Shown here piece by piece: positions 9,341 through 17,293 of a stretch of 64,000 nt of DNA. Where the stretch lies: assembly GCA_020854775.1 (NCBI GenBank), contig JAHKLZ010000025.1, positions 1 through 64,000 of the forward strand. The letters run 5' to 3'. The position numbers were made by a program, and so were the translations under genes. The first letter of the stretch is position 1. Each line of letters begins with the position of its first letter. The stretch is from Candidatus Woesearchaeota archaeon (lineage in GTDB: Archaea > Nanobdellota > Nanobdellia > Woesearchaeales > 21-14-0-10-32-9). The notes under the pieces were generated by a model that worked only from the letters and a program-made list of their open reading frames with translations, was not told the DNA's origin and did not search any database.

Positions 9341-9667
9341 ATGAAACAAAAATACGACGACCAAGAACAAGAAGACTTCAGAGTAAGACTACCAAGAGGA
9401 AACGAAGTACTAGGCATACTAGAAGCAAGACTAGGCGCATCAAGATGCGACGTGAAATGCCTAGACGGAAAAACAAGAAACTGCAGAATACCAGGAAGAC
9501 TAAAAAGAAAACTGTGGGTCAGACCAGGAGACATAGTAATAATAGAACCATGGGAATTCGGTGGAGACGAAAAAGGAGATATAATCTTCAAATACAGACC
9601 AGTACAAGCAACCTGGCTAAAAAACAACGGGCACCTAGACAAACTACAAGATCTAGATGACTTCTAA
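9341..9667 (+). CDS. eif1A: Translation initiation factor aIF1A
   Basis: A 108-aa OB-fold protein. Family features are RLPRGNEVLGILEARLGASR near the N-terminus (about residues 17-36), KCLDGKTRNCRIPGR (about 39-53) and RPGDIVIIEPWEF (about 61-73). aIF1A binds the A site of the small ribosomal subunit during start-codon selection. It stands alone between tfb (divergent) and tRNA-Phe. Confidence 0.97.
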   Translation: MKQKYDDQEQEDFRVRLPRGNEVLGILEARLGASRCDVKCLDGKTRNCRIPGRLKRKLWVRPGDIVIIEPWEFGGDEKGDIIFKYRPVQATWLKNNGHLDKLQDLDDF

Positions 9668-9715
9668 AAAGAAAACAATATAAACAAAACAAAAAAACAC
9701 AAAAAAAAAACGAAT

Positions 9716-9789
9716 GGGACCTTAGCTCAGACTGGGAGAGCGCCACGCTGAAGACGTGGAAGTCCTGGGTTCAAATCCCAGAGGTCCCA
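9716..9789 (+). tRNA. tRNA-Phe (GAA)
   Basis: The cloverleaf closes with acceptor GGGACCT/AGGTCCC, an anticodon stem CCACG/CGTGG around the loop CTGAAGA, and a T arm CTGGG-TTCAAAT-CCCAG. The anticodon is GAA, with a purine (G) at position 37, the site of wybutosine modification; the Taw3 enzyme for this pathway is encoded at 43.3 kb. The discriminator is A and CCA is not encoded. No intron. Confidence 0.97.
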
Positions 9790-9918
9790 TACACCATTAT
9801 TCTCACACAAAAAACCCTAAAAGGATTTGAACATGCACAAAAACCCCAAAAAGTTTTGGCACCCCTCACCAAGGTTCTCGAAGCACGAAAACCCTTAAAA
9901 CACGAAAATACAAAAGAA

Positions 9919-10848
9919 TCAGAACTTATACGCATCAAATTCTTCCCTAGAAAACATTAATTGCTTCTTCGCCTCAAAAGACTCATCAGACTTCAAATCC
10001 TCAAAAAAAATCTGATCATTATCCTTCTCAATCAACAAAGCATGATTGCCAACAGCCCTAATAGTAGGCTTACCAACCGCGTTCTTCATCTTATGAGAAG
10101 AATGAAGATGACCATCAACAGTCACCTTAGCAAGCAAACTAAGCTTCGCAGCCACAAGAAGCGTAGGAGTCTCATCAGCATGCTTCTCAGCGCGCCAAGA
10201 ACCCCTACCAATCTGACCATGAGTAAAAAAAACATCCAACCCCTCAAAATCCCTCATGATACGAATCCAATCAACATCATCAACAGGATCACGAAGATCC
10301 TCAACTTTTTCCCTATCAAAATCAGATATTAACTTTCGCTCAGTACGAAGATGACTAAAAATATTAGATAATTCTTTCTCAGACAAAATACCATAACAAT
10401 AAGACTGCAAATGACCCGTATTAGGAATCCCCGCAACTCTTACACCATTAAGATTTAATACGCCTTGATACGAATTCAAATCAATAAACAAATCCTTATT
10501 CTTCAAATAATAAGAAACCAAGTCACAAAAGAAAACAGGCTCATGATTACCTAACAAATAAACAGTTAAAACCTCGTATTTATCAATTAAATCAGCAAGT
10601 TTCTTCGCGTGAAGAGCAATCATCGCCTTGTAAAGCTCCTTTAATTGCTTACCATGCTTATAAGTATCAGAATACTTTTCAGGAACAGTTAAACCCATAG
10701 CCATAGCTATCCCCTCAAAATTATAATCACCAACAACATCACCATTAATCACGAAAGGAACCTTTTTTTCATTCGCAACTTTGAACCAGTGCTCAAGAGC
10801 ACCCCAATTCGCGTGATGATCCGAACTTGTAAGCAAAGCATTAATCAT
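9919..10848 (-). CDS. Calcineurin-like metallophosphoesterase
   Basis: A 309-aa cytoplasmic phosphoesterase. Metal-binding motifs are in order: SDHH (about residues 9-12), GDVVGDYN (about 38), GNHEP (about 100), FTHGQ (about 207-211) and GHLHS (about 243-247). These fit a two-metal phosphatase or nuclease. It is not Mre11, because the start and the residues around the motifs differ from the Mre11 family, although rad50 is close by. The substrate cannot be told from sequence. The gap back to tRNA-Phe (9790-9918) has no gene. Confidence 0.88.
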   Translation of the reverse strand: MINALLTSSDHHANWGALEHWFKVANEKKVPFVINGDVVGDYNFEGIAMAMGLTVPEKYSDTYKHGKQLKELYKAMIALHAKKLADLIDKYEVLTVYLLGNHEPVFFCDLVSYYLKNKDLFIDLNSYQGVLNLNGVRVAGIPNTGHLQSYCYGILSEKELSNIFSHLRTERKLISDFDREKVEDLRDPVDDVDWIRIMRDFEGLDVFFTHGQIGRGSWRAEKHADETPTLLVAAKLSLLAKVTVDGHLHSSHKMKNAVGKPTIRAVGNHALLIEKDNDQIFFEDLKSDESFEAKKQLMFSREEFDAYKF

Positions 10849-10889
10849 TTATTCAAAAAAATTGAAAGAATTAAAAAAGTTATCGAAAA

Positions 10890-11303
10890 TCACTCCCCAA
10901 TTATTTTAATGACCACTCTTTTCTTTCTACGACCATCAAATTCAGCATAATAAACTTGTTCCCACGTACCAAGATCCAAAGAACCATTCGTGATAGGAAG
11001 AGTAACTTGATGCCCCATCAAAGTCCTTTTAAGATGCGCATCAGCATTATCCTCACCAGTCTGATGATGCTTATACCCAGGTTTTCTAGGAGCCAATTCT
11101 TCTAACCAGACTTGAAAATCCTCAATCAAGCCAGATTCCGCGTCATTAACATAAACAGCAGAAGTTATATGCATCGGATTGATTAAACAAAGACCTTCTT
11201 TTACACCTGACTTCCTAACAGCAACTTCCACGTCATCAGTAATGTTAACAAACTCCATTTCTTTATCCGTATTAAAATACAAATACTCAGTGTGCGACTT
11301 CAT
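10890..11303 (-). CDS. YjbQ family (UPF0047) protein
   Basis: A protein of about 137 aa of the widespread YjbQ/UPF0047 family, some members of which show weak thiamine phosphate synthase activity. Family phrases are SHTEYLYF at the N-terminus, [18 protein letters not shown] (about residues 37-54) and [18 protein letters not shown] (about 90-107), followed by [14 protein letters not shown]. The start at 11303 (MKSHTEYL) fits family members better than the upstream Met at 11324. Biological role uncertain. Confidence 0.9.
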   Translation of the reverse strand: MKSHTEYLYFNTDKEMEFVNITDDVEVAVRKSGVKEGLCLINPMHITSAVYVNDAESGLIEDFQVWLEELAPRKPGYKHHQTGEDNADAHLKRTLMGHQVTLPITNGSLDLGTWEQVYYAEFDGRRKKRVVIKIIGE

Positions 11304-11392
11304 AAAAAAAAAGAAATACTTCAAAGTTTTTAATTATTACTCACAACTAATAAGAGAAAAACATTTATTAGTAAAGATTTATTCCTAAACCT

Positions 11393-13489
11393 ATGATTAT
11401 TAAATCTTTAAGTTTAACAAATATTCGCTCCTACAAAGAACAAGAATTTTATTTCAAAGAAGGACTGACTCTTTTATCAGGAGACATAGGAAGCGGTAAA
11501 TCAACCGTTTTATTAGGAATCGAGTTCGCGTTGTTCGGATTAATAAGAGGCTCAATAAATGGCTCATCATTATTAAGACACGGCTCAAAAGAAGGAATTA
11601 TTAAGTTAAAATTCTTGATGAACAAAGAAGAATACGTAATAGAACGAGGATTAAAGAAGACAAGCACAGGAATAACACAAGATAATTGTTCTTTAACAAA
11701 GAATAACAACAAAGAATTGTTAACACCCGTAGAATTAAAATCTAGAATCCTAAGCTTGTTAGGATACCCTGAGGACTTAGTTACGAAGTCCAAGACTTTA
11801 ATATTTAGGTACACCGTTTACACACCACAAGAAGAAATGAAGCAAATAATCTTTGAATCAAAAGATGAAAGATTAGAAAAACTTCGTAGAATCTTCGGCG
11901 TTGATAAGTACGAATTAATAAAGAATAACGCTTCTAATTACGCAAGGGATTTAAGGTCAGAACTAAAAAATTATAATGTTTTAAGCGACGAAAAATCTGA
12001 TTTAAAAGAAAGAATTAAGAATTTGTTAACTGAAGTAAATTTGTTAAAAGAAGAAAATGATGAATTAAAAAAGAAACGAAACGAATTAAGTAAAAAAGAA
12101 GATTTAATCAAAGAAAAGCAAGAATCAATAGAACAAAAAACTAAGAAGTTTAATGAATTAAAAAATAATAACAACTTGTTCATCAATAATATTAATTCTT
12201 TGAATAATAACTTGGAAGAATTAGAAAAAGACATAAAAGACTTAGAAGAAAATACTACTAAGAAAGAAAAAGAAATAGAAAACGTTCCCGTAATTAAAAG
12301 AAGCACTGAAGAAATATTAAAAGAAATAAAAGAATTACGAATTAAAGAAGAAGAATTCGAAAATAAATTAATGAATAATAAGAATCAAGACGCAGTCGTA
12401 AAGAACAAGGTTTTAGAAATAAAAAAATTAATAGAAGAAATAAATCATTTAGATAATTGTCCTACGTGTAAACAAAGTGTTAGTAAAGAACATAAAAATA
12501 ATTTGGTGAACGAAGAAGAAAATAAATTATTAAGTTATGAAGAAAAAGAAAAAATTCTAAGAAGTAATCTTGAAAAATTAGATTCTATAAAGAAAAAATT
12601 CGAAGAGAAAAAAATAGAATTAGAAAAAGAAAAAGAAGAAACATCAAGGAATGAATACAAACTAAAAATAATAGAACAAAACAAGAAATTTGTTGATGAA
12701 CAAAAACAAAAATTATTATTGCTTAACAAGAAAAAAGAAGAACTAATACTGAGAATAAAACAACAAAAAGAAGAACATGCAAAACTAAAAGAAGAACTAA
12801 TAACTTATGAGGACTTAGAACAAATAATTAAAACAACAAAAAAAGAACAAGAAGAATTAAACAACGAAATAAAAGAAGAAGATAAAAGAATTTTAAGAAA
12901 TGAAGAAGCAACTAAGTACAAAGAACAAACGTTGAAAGATAAAAAAACAGAACTAGAAAAGAAAGAAAAAGATCTTGATTTATTAGGAAAGAAAAGAACA
13001 TTAGAAAATTGGATAAGCAATCACTTCATAAACTTAATGAGCATCATAGAAAAACAAGTACTCGCGAAGATACACAGAGAATTTAATGAGTTATTCAAAG
13101 AATGGTTCTCAATGCTAATAGATGATACTGAATTAGAAGCTAACATAGAACAAGATTTTTCTCCAAGCATAACGCAGAACGGATACGATTCAAGTGTTGA
13201 GAACTTGTCAGGAGGAGAAAAAACAGCTGTTTCACTAGCATACAGACTCGCATTAAATAAAGTAATTAATGATTTGGTGCATGACGTGAAAACAAAAGGA
13301 TTGTTAATACTTGATGAGCCAACAGATGGATTCAGCTCGGACCAATTAGATAAAGTAAGAGATGTTTTAGAAAGAACAAATACTAAACAAACAATAATTG
13401 TTAGTCACGAAGCAAAACTTGAAAGCTTCGTACAAAACATAATAAGAATAAGTAAGAATAATCACGAAAGCGAAATCATACAAATATGA
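11393..13489 (+). CDS. rad50: Rad50-like SMC family ATPase
   Basis: DNA double-strand break repair ATPase, 698 aa. Walker A is GDIGSGKST (about residues 30-38), a long coiled coil runs from about 190 to 545 and is interrupted by the zinc hook CPTCKQ (about 357-362). The ABC signature LSGGEK is near residue 605 and Walker B LLILDEPTDGF near 637. The coiled coil is short compared with other archaeal Rad50 proteins, which are usually about 850-900 aa. Neither mre11, herA nor nurA, the usual archaeal partners, is adjacent. dut follows after 19 bases. Confidence 0.93.
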   Translation: MIIKSLSLTNIRSYKEQEFYFKEGLTLLSGDIGSGKSTVLLGIEFALFGLIRGSINGSSLLRHGSKEGIIKLKFLMNKEEYVIERGLKKTSTGITQDNCSLTKNNNKELLTPVELKSRILSLLGYPEDLVTKSKTLIFRYTVYTPQEEMKQIIFESKDERLEKLRRIFGVDKYELIKNNASNYARDLRSELKNYNVLSDEKSDLKERIKNLLTEVNLLKEENDELKKKRNELSKKEDLIKEKQESIEQKTKKFNELKNNNNLFINNINSLNNNLEELEKDIKDLEENTTKKEKEIENVPVIKRSTEEILKEIKELRIKEEEFENKLMNNKNQDAVVKNKVLEIKKLIEEINHLDNCPTCKQSVSKEHKNNLVNEEENKLLSYEEKEKILRSNLEKLDSIKKKFEEKKIELEKEKEETSRNEYKLKIIEQNKKFVDEQKQKLLLLNKKKEELILRIKQQKEEHAKLKEELITYEDLEQIIKTTKKEQEELNNEIKEEDKRILRNEEATKYKEQTLKDKKTELEKKEKDLDLLGKKRTLENWISNHFINLMSIIEKQVLAKIHREFNELFKEWFSMLIDDTELEANIEQDFSPSITQNGYDSSVENLSGGEKTAVSLAYRLALNKVINDLVHDVKTKGLLILDEPTDGFSSDQLDKVRDVLERTNTKQTIIVSHEAKLESFVQNIIRISKNNHESEIIQI

Positions 13490-13508
13490 AATAAAAGAGG
13501 AAAACAAA

Positions 13509-13934
13509 ATGAAACTAAAAATGAAGAAATTAGAACAAGACGCAAAACTATTCAGTTACGCACACGAAGGAGACGCAGGCCTAGACATATATTCATACGA
13601 AGATAAAACCATAAAAGCAGGAACAAGAGAAACAATAAAAACAGGCATCGCAATCGCACTAGAAAAAGGATACGTAGCATTAGTATGGGACAAATCAGGA
13701 CTAGCATCAAAGAAAGGAATAAAAACCATGGCTGGCGTAATAGACTCAGGATACAGAGGAGAAATAAGCATAGTATTATTTAATACAAGCAAAGAAGATT
13801 ATGAAATAAAAAAAGGAGATAAAATCGCACAAATATTAATACAACCAATAATCAGCGCGGAAATAGAAGAAGTTAATTCGTTAGATGAAACCAGCAGAGG
13901 CGAAAACGGATTTGGAAGCACAGGGAAACAATAA
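13509..13934 (+). CDS. dut: dUTP diphosphatase (trimeric dUTPase)
   Basis: Hydrolyses dUTP to dUMP and keeps uracil out of DNA. The five conserved motifs are present in 141 aa: HEGDAGLDIYS (motif 1), DKSGLASKKGI (motif 2), GVIDSGYRGEI (motif 3, with the catalytic Asp), KKGDKIAQILI (motif 4) and the C-terminal arm RGENGFGSTGK (motif 5). AGAGG precedes the ATG. It follows rad50 closely; dUTP control next to a repair ATPase is sensible but may be chance. Confidence 0.97.
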   Translation: MKLKMKKLEQDAKLFSYAHEGDAGLDIYSYEDKTIKAGTRETIKTGIAIALEKGYVALVWDKSGLASKKGIKTMAGVIDSGYRGEISIVLFNTSKEDYEIKKGDKIAQILIQPIISAEIEEVNSLDETSRGENGFGSTGKQ

Positions 13935-14432
13935 CTAATTAACAGATCTTAATTTATTAGCTAAAACTTTTAATTTCTCAGAGTCCGCTTTAGGACCATC
14001 AGCAGAAACTAAGTAACCCTCATATTTATCAAAATAATAAGATTCTTTGCTCAAGTATTGTTTCCAAACACCTTTCTTAATATGACCCGTACCATGCATA
14101 GGAATAAGTTTTATGTGAGCATGATTAACACCTGTTCCCTCCATGATTAAACCAATCCTACCAACGTCTTCAAAGTACTTTAAAAGAATATTAGAAACTT
14201 TTTTCGCAGCTAAAATAAATTTTTGTAAAACATCATCAGGTAAAGCCAAGCAATCACTACCAAAATGTTTCTTAGGAACAACTACTGTGAAACCCTCAAC
14301 GCTAGGCCACGTAGATAAAAAAGCCATGAATTCATCATCTTCCCAAAAAATACCAGGCGTTTGAATATTACCTTTAATTATTTCACAAAAAACGCATTCA
14401 CCACTACCAGTTTTAGAATCATAATCAGCCAT
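13935..14432 (-). CDS. HIT family hydrolase/nucleotidyltransferase
   Basis: A 165-aa histidine triad protein. An N-terminal pair of Cys (CVFCEIIKGNI) is typical of the family, and the catalytic triad is in NHAHIKLIPMH (about residues 109-119), fitting H-x-H-x-x-x-x-x-H variants. HIT proteins cleave nucleotide-phosphoramidates or dinucleotides. It ends directly against dut (tail to tail). Substrate unknown. Confidence 0.88.
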   Translation of the reverse strand: MADYDSKTGSGECVFCEIIKGNIQTPGIFWEDDEFMAFLSTWPSVEGFTVVVPKKHFGSDCLALPDDVLQKFILAAKKVSNILLKYFEDVGRIGLIMEGTGVNHAHIKLIPMHGTGHIKKGVWKQYLSKESYYFDKYEGYLVSADGPKADSEKLKVLANKLRSVN

Positions 14433-14513
14433 AACGAAAATGAAAACAAAAAAAAGTTATAAATCTTACGAAAAAAAAGCAACATATATAAACAAGTAAC
14501 TTAACAAAAAAAA

Positions 14514-15089
14514 GTGATGGAAGCAGCAGTAAGCACTGATTTAGTAACACTCATAATAATACCATTACTAATATTAATCGCGAGAATAGTAGACGTTACG
14601 CTAGGAACAATAAGATTAATATTCATATCTAAAGGAGAAAAATTATTATCAGTAATAATAGGATTCTTCGAAGTACTAATATGGCTAGTAGCAATAACTA
14701 GGATAATGGATAATTTAACGAACGTATACGCTTACTTAGCATACGCAACAGGATTCGCAATAGGAACATACTTAGGAATAGTAATAGAGAAAAAAATACG
14801 CATAGGAAAAGTAATAGTAAGAGTAACAACGCACAAAGACGCACAAGACTTAGTAGAAGAACTAAGAAGAAAAAGATACACCTTCACAAGCATAGGAGTA
14901 GACGGACCAGACGGAGAAGTAAAATCACTACACACAATCATACACAAAAAAGACTTAGACAAATTACTAAAATACATAACTAATTATGATAAAGACGCAT
15001 TCTACACAGTAGAAGACGTAAAAATAGTAACCGAACACAACAACGACTCAGCAATCAAACAAAAACCAGTAATAAGCGTAAGAAAATAA
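14514..15089 (+). CDS. UPF0316/DUF2179-type membrane protein
   Basis: A 191-aa protein with three N-terminal membrane helices (about residues 10-95, including [19 protein letters not shown]) and a cytoplasmic C-terminal part (about 100-175) resembling the DUF2179 ligand-sensing fold found in bacterial YitT/YebE-like proteins. Both GTG at 14514 and ATG at 14517 could start it. Function unknown; a small-molecule-responsive membrane protein is a guess. An SDR remnant follows immediately. Confidence 0.8.
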   Translation: MMEAAVSTDLVTLIIIPLLILIARIVDVTLGTIRLIFISKGEKLLSVIIGFFEVLIWLVAITRIMDNLTNVYAYLAYATGFAIGTYLGIVIEKKIRIGKVIVRVTTHKDAQDLVEELRRKRYTFTSIGVDGPDGEVKSLHTIIHKKDLDKLLKYITNYDKDAFYTVEDVKIVTEHNNDSAIKQKPVISVRK

Positions 15090-15097
15090 AAACAAAA

Positions 15098-15241
15098 AAA
15101 ACATTACTAGAAAACATACCAATAAACAGATTAGGCAAACCAGAAGACATCGCGAGAGCAGCAGTTTTCTTAGCATCCGAAAGATCAAAGTATATCACGG
15201 GACACAACTTAGTAGTAGACGGAGGATGGCTCTGCCACTAA
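15098..15241 (+). pseudogene. C-terminal fragment of a short-chain dehydrogenase
   Basis: Read in frame to the TAA at 15239-15241, these 47 codons give an SDR C-terminus ([17 protein letters not shown]...[12 protein letters not shown]). By hand alignment 29 of 47 residues match the C-terminus of the intact SDR gene just downstream. There is no start codon and no Rossmann part, and the homology begins right after the upstream stop codon. This is best read as the remnant of a tandem SDR duplication whose first copy was largely deleted. Confidence 0.85.
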
Positions 15242-15246
15242 AAAAA

Positions 15247-15996
15247 ATGAAACTAAGAGGAAAAATCGCGATAATAACAGGCGCGGGAAACGGGATAGGA
15301 AAAGCAACCGCGATAGAATTCGCAAGGGAACACGCAAAACTAATATTATTAGATATAAATGCTAAAACAACTAAGGAAGTCGCAGAACAAATAAAACAAC
15401 AAGGCGGAGAAGCCGAATACATGAAGTGCGACGTAACCAAGAAAGAACAAGTAAAAAAGTGCATCAATAAAATAATAAAAAAATACGAAAGAATAGATAT
15501 ACTAGTAAGCAACGCAGGAATATTCACGCAGAAACCAATACATGAGATGACAGAAAAAGAATGGAACAACATAATAGATGTGAACTTAAAAGGAGCATTC
15601 CTAACAATAAGAAGCGTCGCTGAACACATGAAGAAAAACAAGAAAGGAAAAATCATAACGATATCATCCATCGCGGGAAAAAAAGGAATGATAAACACTT
15701 CCGCTTTCTCAGCCGCGAACGGAGGCATCATAAACCTAGTAAAAGAACTAACACTAGAATTGTCACCCTACAAAATAAATGTTAATTCAATATCACCAGG
15801 AATCATAGCGACAGAGATGCTAACAGAACTCATGGATGACTTAGAAAAAAGAAAAGAAATGCTATCAAACATACCAATGAAGAGAATAGGAACACCCGAA
15901 GAAGTAGCAGACGCAGTAGTATTCTTAGCTTCAACAGATTCAGACTTCATAACAGGACACAACTTAGTCATAGACGGCGGATGGACAACTCATTAA
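15247..15996 (+). CDS. Short-chain dehydrogenase-like protein with altered active site
   Basis: A 249-aa SDR fold: NAD(P)-binding TGAGNGIG (about residues 12-19), NAG motif in SNAGIF, the Asn in DVNLKGAF and the serine in TISSIAG are all present. The catalytic YxxxK is replaced: the aligned segment reads TSAFSAANGGI, so Tyr is Phe and Lys is Asn. The C-terminus (ITGHNLVIDGGW) is normal. It may be a non-catalytic SDR, or act by another mechanism. ATG 15247 (MKLRGKIAIITG) fits the family better than ATG 15226, which would overlap the upstream fragment. Confidence 0.9.
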   Translation: MKLRGKIAIITGAGNGIGKATAIEFAREHAKLILLDINAKTTKEVAEQIKQQGGEAEYMKCDVTKKEQVKKCINKIIKKYERIDILVSNAGIFTQKPIHEMTEKEWNNIIDVNLKGAFLTIRSVAEHMKKNKKGKIITISSIAGKKGMINTSAFSAANGGIINLVKELTLELSPYKINVNSISPGIIATEMLTELMDDLEKRKEMLSNIPMKRIGTPEEVADAVVFLASTDSDFITGHNLVIDGGWTTH

Positions 15997-16053
15997 ACAG
16001 ACAACGAAAAAGACCAAGAACTCTCTGATTTTAATATTTTTAAGTTAATAAAA

Positions 16054-16422
16054 TCAAAAACCTTGCTTAGTCATTTCATCTTCATAATATTTATGTTTGT
16101 CTAAAAATAATTTTATGAAGTATTTATCCTTTTTTTTGATTAATATTGCTCTGACGTTACTACCTATTCTTTTTACGAAACCTATTATTTCAGGGTTTTT
16201 CTTTGATTGTACAGGATTAACTTTTTTTTCTTCGCAGTTCTTAATCCAGTTAATTAATTCTTTTTGCTGAGATTCTTTAAGGTTCTCAAAACACTTGTTG
16301 AAATGACCATCAAATTTTAAACCAGTGCCTAATAATTGCTTTATTTTGATTTTTGCTTCGCTAACTGAGAAATTTGAGTGTTTCTCTGTATGTCTTGATG
16401 TAGAACTTGATGTTTTTTGCAT
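16054..16422 (-). CDS. RelE/ParE-like small protein (putative toxin)
   Basis: A 122-aa basic protein. The C-terminal half (IGFVKRIGSNVRAILIKKKD, then YFIKLFLDKHKYYEDEM) has the strand pattern and basic/aromatic content of RelE/ParE-type mRNA interferases, but this is a reading by eye. Its start lies inside the upstream nucleotidyltransferase-like gene, overlapping by 62 bases, so the two are translated together. It may be the toxin or the target of that partner. No family assigned with certainty. Confidence 0.6.
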   Translation of the reverse strand: MQKTSSSTSRHTEKHSNFSVSEAKIKIKQLLGTGLKFDGHFNKCFENLKESQQKELINWIKNCEEKKVNPVQSKKNPEIIGFVKRIGSNVRAILIKKKDKYFIKLFLDKHKYYEDEMTKQGF

Positions 16423-17206
16423 TTTTATACTCTATTTGCAGTTTCTCATAAATTAGTAATTGATCTTGTATAAGTTTTCTTCTCGTTTTAAATAAAATCA
16501 AGGAAGTAATAAGCTCATTGGACAAAATTTCGAAGTTCTTCCGATTAAATTTTTTTATTAAACCATGAAGTTGCTTCGGATTCAAAATTATTCCCTTTAA
16601 GAATTCTGTTTGCAAAAAGAAATCCCTGAGTGTCTTTTCATAGCTTTCATCACTTATTATTTCATTTATTAGTAACTCGAATGTTTGCAACGAATTTTTT
16701 ATATTAATTTCAGGATTTGATTGTTCATGAGCAAAATTACTAACACTTATTTGTCTTAATGAATTAAAGAATAAAGAATTAAAGAAGGATTCTTGTAAAT
16801 AAGTTATATGTAAATTCTTCTTTTTTACGTCTTCTTTTTTGTACTTTGAAAAAATGAAAACATCAATATCTTCATAGTGTTTGTTGAATAAGAAAGAACC
16901 AGATATCATTATTTTTTTATTTTTGTGTTGTTTTTCCAGTTTCTTCATTAATTTTTGAGCTTCATCAAGCCTGTTTTTATGAAAATATTCCTCGCCCTTA
17001 ATCATTAATTTGTTTAAGCTGAAGAATTCCAACAAAGCACTAAGTTTAGGTTTTATAAATTTGTAATAATAAGTTTTTTCATTAGAATCAAGTTTTTTAT
17101 TCTGCAATTTCTTCTTTAAGATTTTAATTTGAAGCTCAGTGAATAACTTCGTATCTACCAATAAATTGGTTTTTTCAATCATCTCACCAGTTATAAATTT
17201 CTCCAT
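16361..17206 (-). CDS. Nucleotidyltransferase-fold protein
   Basis: A 281-aa Lys-rich helical protein with an embedded NTase motif: KIMISGSFLFNKHYEDIDVF (about residues 97-116), that is GS followed by DxD, as in MNT-type and AbiEii-like nucleotidyltransferases. The flanking helices have no recognised match. The promoter region upstream is TATA-like (ATATTTATATT on the minus strand near 17245). It overlaps the RelE-like gene. An NTase paired with a small basic protein recalls toxin-antitoxin systems in which one partner nucleotidylates the other; here this is inference. Confidence 0.7.
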   Translation of the reverse strand: MEKFITGEMIEKTNLLVDTKLFTELQIKILKKKLQNKKLDSNEKTYYYKFIKPKLSALLEFFSLNKLMIKGEEYFHKNRLDEAQKLMKKLEKQHKNKKIMISGSFLFNKHYEDIDVFIFSKYKKEDVKKKNLHITYLQESFFNSLFFNSLRQISVSNFAHEQSNPEINIKNSLQTFELLINEIISDESYEKTLRDFFLQTEFLKGIILNPKQLHGLIKKFNRKNFEILSNELITSLILFKTRRKLIQDQLLIYEKLQIEYKNAKNIKFYIKTYRETLKFLS

Positions 17207-17293
17207 TTATGATAATAAAATATCATATTAATATAAATATTTATTTATTTTTTTAGAATGTTTTAAAATCATCATAATTATCTAAAAAAAAAA

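Noticed and set aside
9226-9642. Minus-strand frame opposite aIF1A
   Set aside because: It lies mostly over the aIF1A gene and the remainder is Phe-rich low complexity from A-runs.
9769-9831. Inverted copy of the tRNA-Phe T-loop bases (GTTCAAATCC and GGATTTGAAC)
   Set aside because: Only ten bases match, with no further tRNA similarity or repeat around them; probably chance.
9919-10848. Mre11 partner for the nearby rad50
   Set aside because: It has phosphoesterase motifs, but the N-terminus and motif surroundings differ from Mre11 and it is transcribed in the opposite direction.
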